64,000 nucleotides of DNA from Chionis minor. Its lineage: Eukaryota; Chordata; Aves; Charadriiformes; Chionididae. Position numbers and translations under genes: made by a program. A model generated the notes under the pieces. That model made no database searches. It saw only the letters and a program-made list of their open reading frames with translations, and was not told the DNA's origin. The stretch covers positions 137,043 to 201,042 of the forward strand of contig VZSF01001915.1 in NCBI GenBank assembly GCA_013398295.1, read 5' to 3'. This document shows positions 11,613 to 23,720 of this stretch, in pieces (positions within the stretch are counted from its first letter, which is position 1; the number at the start of each line of letters is the position of its first letter).

Positions 11613-14600
11613 ATCCCTGAGTGTGTTTAAGAATGGGAAGGGTTGTATAGCTGAACAGGTTGTTGAACAGTAAAAAAAAAAAAAAAAGTTCTATATACAC
11701 ACACCAAATATACCTGTGAAGATTGCAAAGTCAAACATTTGGAACTCACAAACCACAGAAATGAAGGCTGCTGATGGAAATTTAATTTATCCCCTATCTA
11801 GGTATGCTTTACAAAAGGTTATAATAGCTTGATATTCCAGTAGGACTCTGACTTAAGGAAGATGGTAATAAGGAGCAAGTACTTAGGTAATATTACAGCT
11901 TGTCTTCACAATTCAGTATGTTTCAACATGCTGTATTTACCACATGGTGTTTGTGTAACACATGCTGACAGTGGATTACACTTAACTTTATAAAAGTAGT
12001 TTTCTTTTAAAATATTTAATTTTACATCAGTTTAAATACAATTCTGACCAAAACCAAGACGATGGGAAAAAAAACCCAACAACTGGCAAATGATATTCAA
12101 AGACTATGCATATTTTTACTTACAGATTAAAAAGGTTCTGCTGGAAGAGGTTAGATGAAGTTATATGATACTGGGAAAAGAGGAAAATTTTTAAAATGAA
12201 AGGTGATCAAAGATGGTGACAAAGGAATCATTATTCTTGATCGATGCAGGATATCTCTTACAAGCATCACCTGTCAGGTCAACCAGATGATGCACTTGTG
12301 GTCATTACTCAACCGTCCACGCTTCAGGAAGACAGAAAGAAAAAAGCAGCTACTGTGCACCAGGTGGACTTGGCTTACAGGGTAACATGAAATAAAAGGA
12401 TTTTTCATATTCTTCAATATGAAAACATCCCTTTTCTAGCAATCTTTTTCTACGGTGTAAATAATCCTCAAAGATTTATGATTGTCAGGAAAGAAACAAT
12501 GTACTTTAGGAGATGACTATTGATTATTAGTTCTACTGGTCCTTCTGGAATTGGAGCTTCCTTAGATCAAGCAAAACACAAAGAACGTGGAATTGCTGCT
12601 CCTTTGGCTTTAGAGATTTTCTTTTTGTATTCATGATGTGAAAGATAAAAACTTGTTCATCAACCAGTTTCAAGGATACCCCTTTGCAAGCTACAGAGAC
12701 ATTTTAGCATTATGCTAAACTTGATGTCCTCTTACTAATGACATAAATCCACCCTAGGCAGAAGTATGGACATTTTCATAATATCATACATTACAGAAAC
12801 TTTGAAACAGATCCAATGCTGAAACAAACTTCTGAGGTTAAGCAGACTTTGGAATTGTACTCTTTTACACTGCTTTTATTCTATTTAATTCAGTGGTAAT
12901 TTTAATGGTAGTGTTAATAATGGACATATTGTGCAAAGAGACTGCTTCCTTCAGATTCATAGTAGATGTGGTCCAATCTATTGGAACCAAGAATGATTCT
13001 GACTAAATATTAGGCACCTAGTGAGCCAGTCGTCCTGAAGTTTACTGCCTGAGTTCTCTCATGGGTCAATGGAGTCCGAAAGCCTGCAAAATTTCCCGGC
13101 AGAGACAGGCACATTTGCTCTCTGGAAGCATTCACAAGCACCTACTTCTCTACACTGACTATACAGGAAATTTGGCACTTTCTTTCAGGGGACAGGTTAC
13201 TCATACACCTAAACTTTAGGTACAGGTTAGGAGGTGACGTACACAGTATATATTCTGTTTCTGCTTTGCAAACAAGGGAGTACCATGTGCTCTAACACAT
13301 GCACTGCATTGGAGAAAGTCTAAGGGCAGTGGGCCTTAATCTCATTTCAGCCAGGTGTTAGCCTGGGGTAACTCACTAATGACAGTGGAGTCTTGCCAAT
13401 TTAGCACCTGTGCAGCCAGATCAAAACCAAGTCCATTAGTGATGCATTTAGAGCTGGCTAGGGAACAGCAGTTCCACTTCATGATAACTTTGAAGGTTGC
13501 AGAATTTATTTTTTTCCCATAGTGGAATGAAAACAAAACCTTCCGAGCATTTTGTCAGAGTATATTTGAATGGAAAAAAACATTTTTGGATTAAAAAGAT
13601 CAAATTTCTGTCTGCTTTCTCTCTCTCTTTTCCTCCAATCTTAGAATTCTGCCCCCCACCAGTCAACATGGTCACTTTTACATAAAGCCTGTCAGCCTCA
13701 ACAGAGCGGTTTGGTTTGGCAAGAAACTTCAGCAAAAGGACTTTCCAGCCACAGCCATGGGTCTGTTGCATGCAAAGATATAACGAGCAGAGAGCAGGGA
13801 ATAGACAAGGTAAAAAAGATACCAAAACAATGGTTTCACTTTAATCAAATCCTTTCCTGAGGCTTGAGAAAGCTTCTATAACTGTGTACATGGTTTTTGG
13901 TTTTGTTTTTTAATTTCCATTTCCATTGGCTTGTCCACTTGTGACTTGCAGCTGAGACTACAAGCAGTAGTGCCAAAACACCATGGGAAAGACCATACCT
14001 TCTATTTTTCTGACCATACAGTGGTACCCTCAAGAGGAAACAAGCTGGTTCTCATGAAATTTCCAGCTGAGGCCAGACTGGGTCACACGCTAGTTTGCAG
14101 GGTTGTCAGCACAAGCTAAAGAGGACAAAACCTACAGCCCTCTGAAGGGCAAGGAAAAATTTGGGGCTATTTCTCAGATTTTTTGAATGGCCATAAAGGT
14201 AACTGGTTATCTTTGCTTTTGGGTGCAGATTACATTGGCTGCTGATTAACCTTCAGACATGGTGCTCTGGGTAGTGACTGTTGGTTACTGAGTATCAACA
14301 AATCCATCTTTTTTTCCCTTTTGTCCACAACAAGAGGTCAAAAATTTGTACTGGCTCTAAAAGCATTAATTCAAGCCTGTTAAATTGCTACTCTGTACTT
14401 TTTGTGTCAGAAGTATTTTCCAAAAATGCATGTGTCACCTAATGTGTTACTTTATTTAGAAACAAACAAATATTTCCTGGAGATTGCTGAATTTCAGTTA
14501 TATAAAATGCAGTATTTACCCCTGTTTGACTCCTGCTACAGCAGACAGAAAAGAAAGTTCTTATATCCACATTTAAAAGCAGCTACCGTGACCCATTAAA

Positions 14601-17600
14601 TACTGTCAAATTTTGTTATCATTCTTCCTCTTACCCCTCCTCCCCCTATTTTTTCTACTTAAATAGATTGGACATTCAGAGCATCTCATGCATGTTGAAG
14701 GAATTTCTTGATGCTGGCAACAAGCTGGTATAATGGCAGTCCACCCACAAGCAGCCCAGCAGCAGCAGGAGAGAGAAGATTTTGGACTTGCCATCTTTAC
14801 AGAGTATTTCTATCAAGTCAAGCTGCAGTAGAGGTAGAAGCAGCACACATTAGAGACAGCAAAATAACCAGTGATGCGCTAATTGCCTGAGATAGCTACT
14901 AATAATACAAACTACTAATTACACAAAATCAAAGCTTAAACTAACAAGTGAGGAATGTGAGCTACAAATAGATGTTCACTAACCTTCATTCTTATGAATC
15001 CATCAGCTCACAGGAAAGCCTGGAACACAGGGGCATGTTTCTTCCCCAACATGAGCCTATGGGAGCAGACAGAGCCCTTTCCTGCCCTGTGTACATACAA
15101 TTCTTAGGGAACGGCACGTTAGGCTGAGGGCCTTGGTTGTGCCTTCAGGAGGCTTAGTGAGCTTAGTCCAGCTCATCCAAAAATCACCTGGGGTGGGTAA
15201 AGCCTGGAATCAAAAACTTCATCCCTGTGGCACAATGAGAAATACATTCATAGTGCAAAACCTTTTTTAGGCAGGAGAGAAAAACGTGCCTCTCAGGAAC
15301 CTGCTGGATGTGGTCAAATGGGTCATCTTTGGTATTAGGGACTATGGCAAATCACATCCTTGTTCCTGCATTGGGCATGTTTTCTAACTTTGTCTTGTGT
15401 CTATACACCAAAGGGTGGACTCTTAGCCAGAACGGATATCTGTAAGTGTTTGCTACTGAGCAGGACATGCTTTTAGTCAGTAGAGAGAATGGTCAATGAA
15501 ATCGTCAGGTAAAATTTGTGTATAGGTACTTAAAACAGACAGGACGATTTCTGTCCCTGAAGTGTATGCTTTTTTCACAGCCCACTGAAGGATCCTTGGC
15601 TTACTATCTCTGATGTAGACATTTATGTTGTAAGCCTGAATCTACGTGACATGAATCCCACCCAAAATAACATGCACTGTAGAGAGTGAAAAGCCAAGCA
15701 GTCAACAAAAAAAATCAAGCAGAGCACCATGACTGAAAGAGACTGCTCCCATCAGACAATTTCTTCCAGGGAAGACAAAGAGGACAAACTGCACACGAAA
15801 GTATTAATTTGCTTTGACTAGCATATCATTAGGAAGTGGTCAGATGCCCTACAGGTGCAAGGCAGTGTAAGAGACTACGTGAGACAAGCGTATAGCAGGC
15901 ACGCAGTGAAGCTGGCTTAGCTAGAGAGTGGGGTGCACGTGATTACATTGGGGAAGGCCTGAAACAATGGAATGATGAAAATCTTCAGAGCAGTCCATAC
16001 AATACATACAGCATCAATTTAAACATAGTGGTGGAACCTGAGTATTTAGAAATGGGGGAAAATGCATTATGTTTCTAAAGAGAAAAGTCAGATGAATCTT
16101 CGTGTTATTTTAAAATGAAATGCATGACCTCATAATTGAAAGCCTCACCATAGAAATATTTGGTATCAATAAAATTGGCTAAAAAAATTGAAATTACTAT
16201 TTTAATGGGTGACAGTAAGAAAATATTATCCAACATGTACATATTTCAATGATTATTATTTACTCATGATTTATTACCCTGGTGCAAAGCACAGCTGTAA
16301 AGATCATAGAGATGACTTATTAATTTCTAATGCCAATTTTTTTAGTTTCCCTGAAATTATGGTCTCATCCAACCCCAAGATCAAATTATTTCCCTACTAT
16401 GAAGCCATCCAAAATGTTCCAGAGGAAATGCAGGATCATTGAATTATAACTGATTCTAATAAGAGTTTCAGCATCATCTTTGTTGTTAAATAGAAAGTTT
16501 TATAAGAGATGCAGGATAAGTATCTAATACCTTGTTTAGGACAGGAAACAAACTACATAGGTGGTATAGTAATGGCATCAAGCTATGCTTAAGTGATTTG
16601 AAATTGAGTGACTATAATATTTCTATAATTTCTAGCAAGTCAATTGTATTTCCTCAAAATATGAGCCTGACTGGTGTTTATTGGAAAAATCTTTAACACA
16701 GATTGGCAGTGTAAAAGGATCTTCAGGTGGAGTCAATAACCTTCAAATTTCATGATTTAATCACCTTTTTTTTCCTAATCACCTTTGTCTTGTTTCATGA
16801 CTGGAGTGATGCAAAAGTAAATACATCCGTGGAAGGGAGGTATGTCCTGAGACATAACAAGGAGAGCTAGCTTTTAAAATCAGAGCCAGCTCCTTCCCTT
16901 ACTGTTATAAACCCTGTCTCCAAAGCTCTGCTCCTTGCTGCTGCCTCTCAAGGCAGTTCCTTCTGTTACCTTCACCTCCTCAGGCTTGAATCCAAAAATC
17001 CCATGGGCTGTGTCCACACATCCTCCAGCCTGGCCCCCTGAGCTGGTTGTCCACAGCCTACCAGCACTTCATTGTGCTGCACACACATTCAGCTCTGCAG
17101 ATCACTCTTCCGTGGGGTGAAACCTCCTTCCGTAAATAGCTCCTCTCTTGTCAGCAATGCAGCAAGAAGCCAAAGCCTAGAAATATTCCACATCCTGGCT
17201 TTAAAAGTGTCTCACTGGGACGTGGGTGTGTTTGTACATGTGGGGAGACTTACAAGATAAGTACAGTCAGAGAAGAAAATTGCTTTGAGTCTGGTGGGGG
17301 GCATGTCTGTGAAATCTTTTCAAAAGTCTCTTTTTATGGTGTCTGTCACGTGTTTCAGTACATATTTATTGTAGCTTGTGGTTTGACTAATCTTTGTCTT
17401 TAAGAATAATAGTTTGAAATCTCCCTTTATCTGTCTGATTGTCATGGTCAAGGCAGGACAACTCTTAAACTATGTTTGGAGCAAAGACTATTCTTTAAAG
17501 TTTTTGTTCTGAGTCAGAACTTTATTCCAAATAGGGTTTTAAATGATCCTTAAATATCTGGTTAAGTCCTATCAGAGCCTACAGAGCTTCCAGCCTGTGT

Positions 17601-19164
17601 TTCAAACTAAGCATGTGCTTAAACAATGAACTTAAATAAATGCATCTTGCACCAGAGCTTTAGTTGATAGGTTTTTTCAGTAAGTTGGTATAGCATTTAT
17701 TTCTAGTTGGTGTATTGATGAGAAAGGGCCAGGATGGTTAGGTTTTCTGTCTCTAATTTCCGATCTTTATTTTCCTGGTTGATCTAGGATAGCAGCTGCT
17801 GTCTTAATTTTACACATGCATCCTGCATCCATGTAAATAAAAATCAAAACTTCCATTTACTTCTGTTGTGCAGGAATATTTCCAATATATACTGACATCT
17901 CCCTTGGCTTTACACTGAAGCACTAAATTAAGAAACATGTGCTCATATTTCCAAATATCAGACTTTTTTTTTTTTCCATTTAGAAATATGGTTAAAAAAG
18001 AAGTACCATTATTTGCAGCTTTTAAAAAAGGAAGTATTTTTACCTTGCTTTTATAAACCAACGTCCTGTTTTCTGCGAATTGAGCTACAGAGCTTTGGTC
18101 TAAATGTGAGTCAAAAAATGGCTTTTGTCTAGCCTTATGCTTTTGTATAATACTAAGTACATACAGGGAAATTGTTTTTCCTTCAGTAATGTTTCTATCA
18201 ACAATAGACGCATTACAGTACACTATGTCCTCTCTCACCATTCTGAGTTCATTTGTGGTCCTTAATGATTATCACTTAGGAAGAATTCTGTGGCATTTCT
18301 AAAATGAAATGTAAGGGTGCACTATGAAAACAGAATTATAATGTCAAACAGTTCAGAGATGAAGATAGAAAAATTCAAAATGGTGGTCAGATGCATATTT
18401 TTAGTGTGAGTCTAACAAAATATGAGACAAACAGCATGATCCTAAGAAAACATTGGAACAATTCAACAAAGGATATTGCAGGTGCTTCATCAATGAAAGC
18501 TTTAAACTGGGATTATATTTCTAAGAAGAAAGAAATCTGAAATTTGTGTTCCAATGCAGGAATTGTTGGGCGAGATTTCATGGCTTGTGATATTATGCAG
18601 GATATGAGTCCACTAAATGGTTATAATCGACATCTTGTTACATTAAAACCTGTTATCTTTCAGTAACAAAATGGCCATTAGTTAGGAGTCTGAAATCCTG
18701 CTAAATTTTACAAATGACAAAGATGTGGGAGTCTCAATTATTGCAGATTGCAGTCACATAGGGTGACTTGAATCCACTAGTAAATTCAGTCAGAAAAAGT
18801 GGTTTTGTATGGTCAAGAGCAGGGAAATAAAGAAGACAGGTACTACCAGCAGGAACAATGCTATAACCTGGTAAGCTGCAACCCTGGCAAAGATTTCTGG
18901 GCCAGATCGATGAAGCAACTGAAAATGAACTCCAGCATGGCATAGTGTGAGTTTTCCCTGTATGACTAGTGGAGCAATGATGGAGTAGGAAAGAGCATGA
19001 TTTTACTTCTCTGTGTGTTAGCTAATTAGCTATTGCTAGATGTGTAGTGTGTACAATCTTGGCATGTGCACATTCAAAAAGGTGAGACTGCAGAGGCTGG
19101 AGCAAAGAGCAACAGGGAAGAAGGCCTGCTAGTGGTAGGCTGGAAGCCAAAGCATTTGCCAAAT
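11613..19164. other. Long non-coding stretch, no gene recognised
   Basis: About 7.5 kb of mostly AT-rich unique DNA. An A16 tract lies at 11672-11687, soon after the CR1 tail, and a T-run at about 17964-17975. Open frames reach 143 codons (17810-18241, minus) but are rich in residues encoded by A/T codons and match nothing I know. A string around 17600 (AAGCATGTGCTTAAAC) recalls an old amniote repeat but is too short to call. The region near 13010-13080 was also considered and left unassigned. Confidence 0.55.
11672..11687. repeat. Poly(A) tract, 16 bases
   Basis: An uninterrupted A16 run, about 60 bp beyond the end of the CR1 tail. CR1 does not use a poly(A) tail, so this is not part of that element. 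No retropseudogene body was seen beside it. Confidence 0.85.
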
Positions 19165-19530
19165 AGATCTTTGTGACCCTCCTCTGGACTCGACCCAACA
19201 GGTCCATGTCCTTCTTATGTTGGGGCCCCCAGAGCTGGACACAGTATTCCAGGTGGGGTCTCACCAGGGCGGAGTAGAGGGGCAGAATCCCCTCCCTCGA
19301 CCTGCTGGCCACGCTGCTTTTGATGCAGCCCAGGATGTGGTTGGCTTTCTGGGCTGTGACTGCACATTGATGGCTCATGTTGATCTTCTCATCAACCAAC
19401 ATCCTCAAGTCCTTCTGCTCGGGGCTGCTCTCAGTCTGTTCTCCACCCAGCCTGTATTTGTGTTTGGGATTGGCCTGACCCACGTGCAGGACTTTGCACT
19501 TGGCCTTGTTGAACTTCATGAGGTTTGCAC
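19165..19530 (-). mobile_element. CR1 LINE internal fragment with intact ORF2 frame
   Basis: The minus strand encodes the C-terminal part of CR1 ORF2 in one open frame from 19519 down to about 19165, some 118 residues. It holds NKAKCKVLHVGQANP, a YRLGG string, SREGILPLYSALVRPH and LGRVQRRV. This is the region after the catalytic reverse-transcriptase core, so it carries no catalytic residues. Unlike the other coding-region CR1 copies here it has no frameshift or stop. Its frame continues to 19022 through sequence I do not recognise as CR1. The element lacks the 3' UTR and terminal repeat that normal CR1 insertions keep, so it was cut after insertion or is a piece of a rearranged copy. Confidence 0.92.
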
Positions 19531-20259
19531 CTAGTCCATCCTACTCTTCTCTCTTCTGCTACAAGATCTCATTCCATTGATGCTGACAGGAAGAGAAGTT
19601 TCTGTGGAAGCAAGAATAAAGGGGAGCTTTCCATTGAGTAATATTCAAATTCCGAGCCCTAAAATTCTGCAAGATCTGATGGTTTTGTACACCTGTTTTT
19701 TGAGGAATGTTTTGGATCTGAAAACTGACTGACTTTAAATTCAGTGGGAAACCACTGTGGGAACCTGAACCTCAGTGGAAGTACTGTGATGGAATTCTGG
19801 AGTGTAGATACATGGAGACAAAAGATCTCTTTAATTTGATAGGTCACTCTGTCAGAACTCTTGCATATACATATTATGGGTTAGAGTGCTACATATTACA
19901 AAAAATTAAAACCAAAAGACAAAGTCATACATATAAAATTCCTCTGAAATTAAGGATCTGGGTAAATTGGGTCATAGATAAAACCATTTGTGGTTTTGAG
20001 CATATAACACTCAACTGGAGTTGAGGAACTTGCCAGACCAAAATTACCACTCTCATAAAAAAAATTTAATAGGAACTGTATAGTTTTGTAAAGTTCAAAC
20101 CCTACCCTGTTCCTGCTCATCTTTAGCTCACACAACACCAGCCCTTGCCAGTTCCATTATCCAATGTTTCTAATGCTGAGGGATAGGTGAACTGTGTGCA
20201 CTTAATAAGAGCCTGGTTCTATTCACTCAAAACCTGTGTGTATCAGCCTGTTAATAATT
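19531..20259. other. Non-coding DNA, no gene recognised
   Basis: AT-rich sequence with short, unrecognised open frames on both strands (62 to 70 codons). No transposon signature was seen. Confidence 0.5.
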
Positions 20260-20310
20260 ACCACTGACTTGACAGACTTACTCCTGCTTCACATCAGTGT
20301 ATGCGAGGAG
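20260..20310 (+). mobile_element. Ancient amniote repeat relic, unclassified
   Basis: ACCACTGACTTGACAG followed by TTACTCCTGCTTCACATCAG and TGTATGCGAGGAG resembles a widespread old sauropsid repeat in which a phrase close to GTTACTCC is followed by TTACATCAGTGTAAG. Only about 50 bp is recognisable. The call is from memory of the pattern. Confidence 0.35.
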
Positions 20311-21653
20311 GCCCGGTATTTTTTTATTCTGATGTTTTGAGGCATTTTTACTGCATTCTTCCATAGAACATTCCATTCTGCTTCCTTTATTTTGATGATA
20401 AGTCATGTTCTGGTGTTTTCTCCAATGATTAATGATTGTATCTTATGGTCACTCAGAAGCATGTATCCAGTTGTTATGGACAAAGGAGTTAAATATTGTT
20501 GGGACTTTTAATTCCTTTCATTCTGCTTATATTAATTTATTTCTATTTTCAATTTTAACATCTTAAAAGGCAGCTTAACTGTAAGTACAGAGCAGTTCTG
20601 GACTGTGGAAAAATAATTTTTTTGGTGGATCTATTAGACTTTTAACTCACCTTCTGGCTGAATAGCTAGAAGGGAAATTATTCCTCTCCACCCCTTTCGG
20701 GTTTACTTTAAATTAAGAGATAATTGACTGGGCAAAAGATAACATTCACAGCTATCTGGATTCAGATAGATAGCCACTGTAGGCTGCAGCATAGTAATAC
20801 AGGTGGTAAAACAGCCTTTAGGACTTGTTTCTAGTGTAGTACAGAGGAGGAAAGGTTATCTTCTGGGAGTGGTTAAACAAGGAAGGAATGGACATTGATA
20901 TGTCAATGTATATTGATACTTCTCCAGTAGGTCGGTGTGTTGGTGAAAATAGAAGCAGACACCTCTGAAGAGTCTCCTGCCGTGTTTCCTGTAGAGCAGG
21001 TATGGATGAGAGGCTGTTCGATCTGTTACATCAGCTCTGAGGCATCATGGCATAGGTGCCTTCAGTGGAGGAGAAATTCTGCAGCTCAGTTCTCTGGAGG
21101 ATAAATCCCCTGTATTTACCATTTCCTTTTTCTCCCTGCACATATCCTGTACCCAACAAATTGAAGAAAGGTCCAGCCTAAGGATGGTATTTCTGGGACC
21201 TGCATTGTGCTTCTGGTATAGCTACAGGGAGCAGCTCAGGTGGCCACCAATGTCCTACTCCAAGAGCTGGGCACTTTCTGTGGAATGTGCGAGTTAGGAA
21301 AGATTGAATAATATATCCCTATAGGTGTGACATGGGGAAGGAAATGCTCAAGTAAGATCTACGCAAGGGGCTTTTTTTTTGGGAGTCAGTAAAGGAAGTC
21401 CAGTGCCAGCCCTGGGAGATGTAGTTCAGGAACAAAAGCAGCCAAAAAGCAAGGTTGGTAAAGTTCAAGAAATCAGCATCAGCCATCTGAAAGCTGTGTA
21501 CAGCTCCGGTGTCAGATACCATGAGCTTTTATCAGCTACAATGAGGTTTCGGGCAGTGCGATGGGACTTTCATAATTCCTGGGCTCTGGAGAGATGTTCA
21601 TTAAAAGAGAAAAAACAAGCGGCTGAACTGTAGACAAGCTTCTCTGATGGTAT
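20311..21653. other. Non-coding DNA, no gene recognised
   Basis: Unique sequence. A small stem-capable pair (GCTATCTG with CAGATAG) occurs at about 20751-20772. Open frames at 21319-21633 on both strands are short and have no recognisable similarity. Confidence 0.5.
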
Positions 21654-21658
21654 CAGAG

Positions 21659-21890
21659 TGTCAGGGCCCAGAGGCACCATCGGCTCTAGCAGCCCTGCCC
21701 AGCCATCTTCAGAGTTTCCCCCACCTGCCCATAGCGCAGGACCTCATGTCAGCCCCCTGGGCTGCCCCCCATCTGCCCTGCTTCTGGCTGGGATGGTTGT
21801 CCCGGCTCTGGCTGCCGGGCTCTGCCACCCCAGGGAGCCCCCACTGCTCCCGGCTCCCAGGGAGTCCCTGGCCCCCACGGTGCCCTGACA
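21659..21890. mobile_element. Probable solo LTR or small inverted-repeat element
   Basis: A 232-bp, strongly GC-rich unit begins TGTCAGGGC (21659-21667) and ends GCCCTGACA (21882-21890), perfect 9-bp inverted termini with TG...CA ends. The same 5 bases, CAGAG, lie immediately outside each end (21654-21658 and 21891-21895), like a target-site duplication. The composition change coincides with these limits. TG...CA ends with a 5-bp duplication fit an LTR left by recombination of an endogenous retrovirus. A short non-autonomous DNA element is the alternative. No TATA box or AATAAA was seen, which weakens the LTR reading. A 7-bp palindrome lies at 21857-21871. The frames open across it are a by-product of high GC. 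Orientation is unknown. Confidence 0.5.
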
Positions 21891-21895
21891 CAGAG

Positions 21896-23289
21896 GAGCC
21901 TCTTTAGGATCCTGGGAGCTAACTTCTTTCATAGTAATCCATCAACGGGGTGATGGCGTAGGTAACGAGTAATTGCATACCTTGGCCCCATGTCAATGGA
22001 GACTTACATGAACCAGAGTACCTAGACTGGATCAGAAATGATATGCTGAGATTGATCTTAACTCAATTCAAACTTGTAAATCACAGATCATAAAGTATAA
22101 TGAGATTTCACTTTAAGTGAGGATGAGAAGAAAATCTGTGTCCAGAACACCTTGTATACAGTGCAGACTTGGCCATCAGACACGACGATGACATAATGCT
22201 GGTCTTTATGGAGTCAGCCCTTTGCAAAAAGCCAAATTGACTGGGGGAAAAAAAAATTCTGAAGAGTCATTTCTTATTCTTTTTAAAAAGATATTTTATA
22301 GTATAAGAAACTGCTATGATTTAGGTGGCTCTTATTGTACACAGAGGATGCTGCTGGTACCTATTTTTGAATCTTTCAGTGAAATGTGGCAGTTGTGGTC
22401 AGGATTGATGACCTTTTTTTGGGAGAAATCCAGTGGAGATTTCAGCTTATCTATTACTTTTGATAACCTATGACAAACTGAGCAGGATTTGTGAGAAACT
22501 GGTGCTGAATTTCTATGGATATGACTCTTCCATACAGTTGGAAACTTGTGGACATTAGGAAAGCTTTTCTCTGGCCAGGAAGGTTGAAGGAAAAAGCGTA
22601 ATTTATTGTTTGATATGGAAAGAGAAAGTGGGTCATGGTCATTTCTTCCACAGTGAATTGTATTGACCTTCTGCATACAATGACACAGAAGTAATTACTG
22701 CAAGTGAAAGTGGAAGCAGGCTGACCAGTAATATTTGGATGTAAAGGGACTAATGTGATGCAGCAAATGCCCCTGTGACCTTTTGTTACAGTAATAAGAA
22801 CTTTTCTACTGATCGATTTATTTACTCATACTTTGAGTAAGATTGGTAACCACACATCTTACTGTCTGCATGACGCAATTTGACTGAAAAAAGCTGTGTC
22901 ACAGAGAGAGATTGCTCTCCAACATTTAAAAATAATGTTTGTCTACATGTATATATGGCATATTGTAGCTGAAAGTAGGTAAGAGAAACCTCATGCATCT
23001 TTTGGGGTCTTGTATTCAGCATAGTGTTGACATGGTGGTGATCAGAATGCTTATGAAGATAAGAAGACAGGCAAAGTAGGGATGCAGTTATCTCTGATTG
23101 GGACTATCTGATTTAGTAACTTGAAATATTTTATTATTTTATAGGAAAATGAAAAAGCCTCCAGGCTACATATGTACACAGAGCTGTGTAAGCCATTTGT
23201 TCTATGGAAGTAGTCCTGGATCCTGAAGGCACAGCCAAAGAAGAAAAGCATTTAGGATGATAGCTGGGATGCTGTTCTTTTTACCTGTT
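21896..23289. other. Non-coding DNA, no gene recognised
   Basis: AT-rich unique sequence between the LTR-like unit and a CR1 copy. The open frames at 22222-22676 on both strands (up to 114 codons) have no recognisable similarity. Confidence 0.5.
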
Positions 23290-23720
23290 TGGATCTTGGA
23301 GCACTCACCCTGAGAGAAGAGGCTGCAGGAACTGGCCTTATTCAACTTGGAGGAGAGATGGTTTCAGAGGGACCCAAGAGCAGCTCCCAGTGCCTACGGG
23401 AATGTCATTGAGGAGACAAAGCTGAGCTCTACACAGTGGTGTACGGAAGAGAAAGAAGAGACTTGCCGAATTGAAATAGAATTGAAAGGGGGGTGGGGTG
23501 ATGCTTGGATATAAGTGAGGGGAAAAGACAACACCATGCGGACAGTCAGTCATTGGGACAGGCTGCCTCATGAGGTTGAGAAACCTCATCTTTAGAGGTT
23601 TAGAGAGGGCTGACAAAGCCCTGAGCAGCCTGGTCTGAATTCAATCTTGATCCTGCTTTGAGCAGGAGATTGGACTACAGACCTTCTGAAGTCCCTTCCA
23701 ACCTGAACAAACCTATGATC
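23290..23720 (+). mobile_element. CR1 LINE 3' end, plus strand
   Basis: The order is CR1 sense strand: GAGAGAAGAGGCTGCAGGAAC, a divergent middle, GGGACAGGCTGCC, GAGGTTTAGAGAGGGCTGA, AAGCCCTGAGCAGCCTGGT, TTGAGCAGGAGATTGGACTA and CTTCCAACC, ending near CCTATGATC. It covers the very end of ORF2 and the 3' UTR. The coding part is degenerate. It differs in sequence from the CR1 copy at 4750-5591 and represents another lineage. Confidence 0.92.

Noticed and set aside
16805..16830. GATGCAAAAGTAAATAC, slightly like a mariner-type terminus
   Set aside because: Only about nine matching bases, with no partner inverted repeat and no TA duplication.
17590..17640. AAGCATGTGCTTAAAC, recalling an old sauropsid repeat
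   Set aside because: Too short to separate from chance. Left as unique sequence.
17810..18241. 143-codon minus-strand frame
   Set aside because: AT-codon-rich, passes through an A/T homopolymer and matches no family.
19217..19534. 105-codon plus-strand frame
   Set aside because: It is the reverse strand of the CR1 ORF2 fragment and has no independent support.
21647..21932. Five overlapping open frames on both strands
   Set aside because: All come from the GC-rich LTR-like unit, where stop codons are rare. The peptides are P/A/L-rich without domains.
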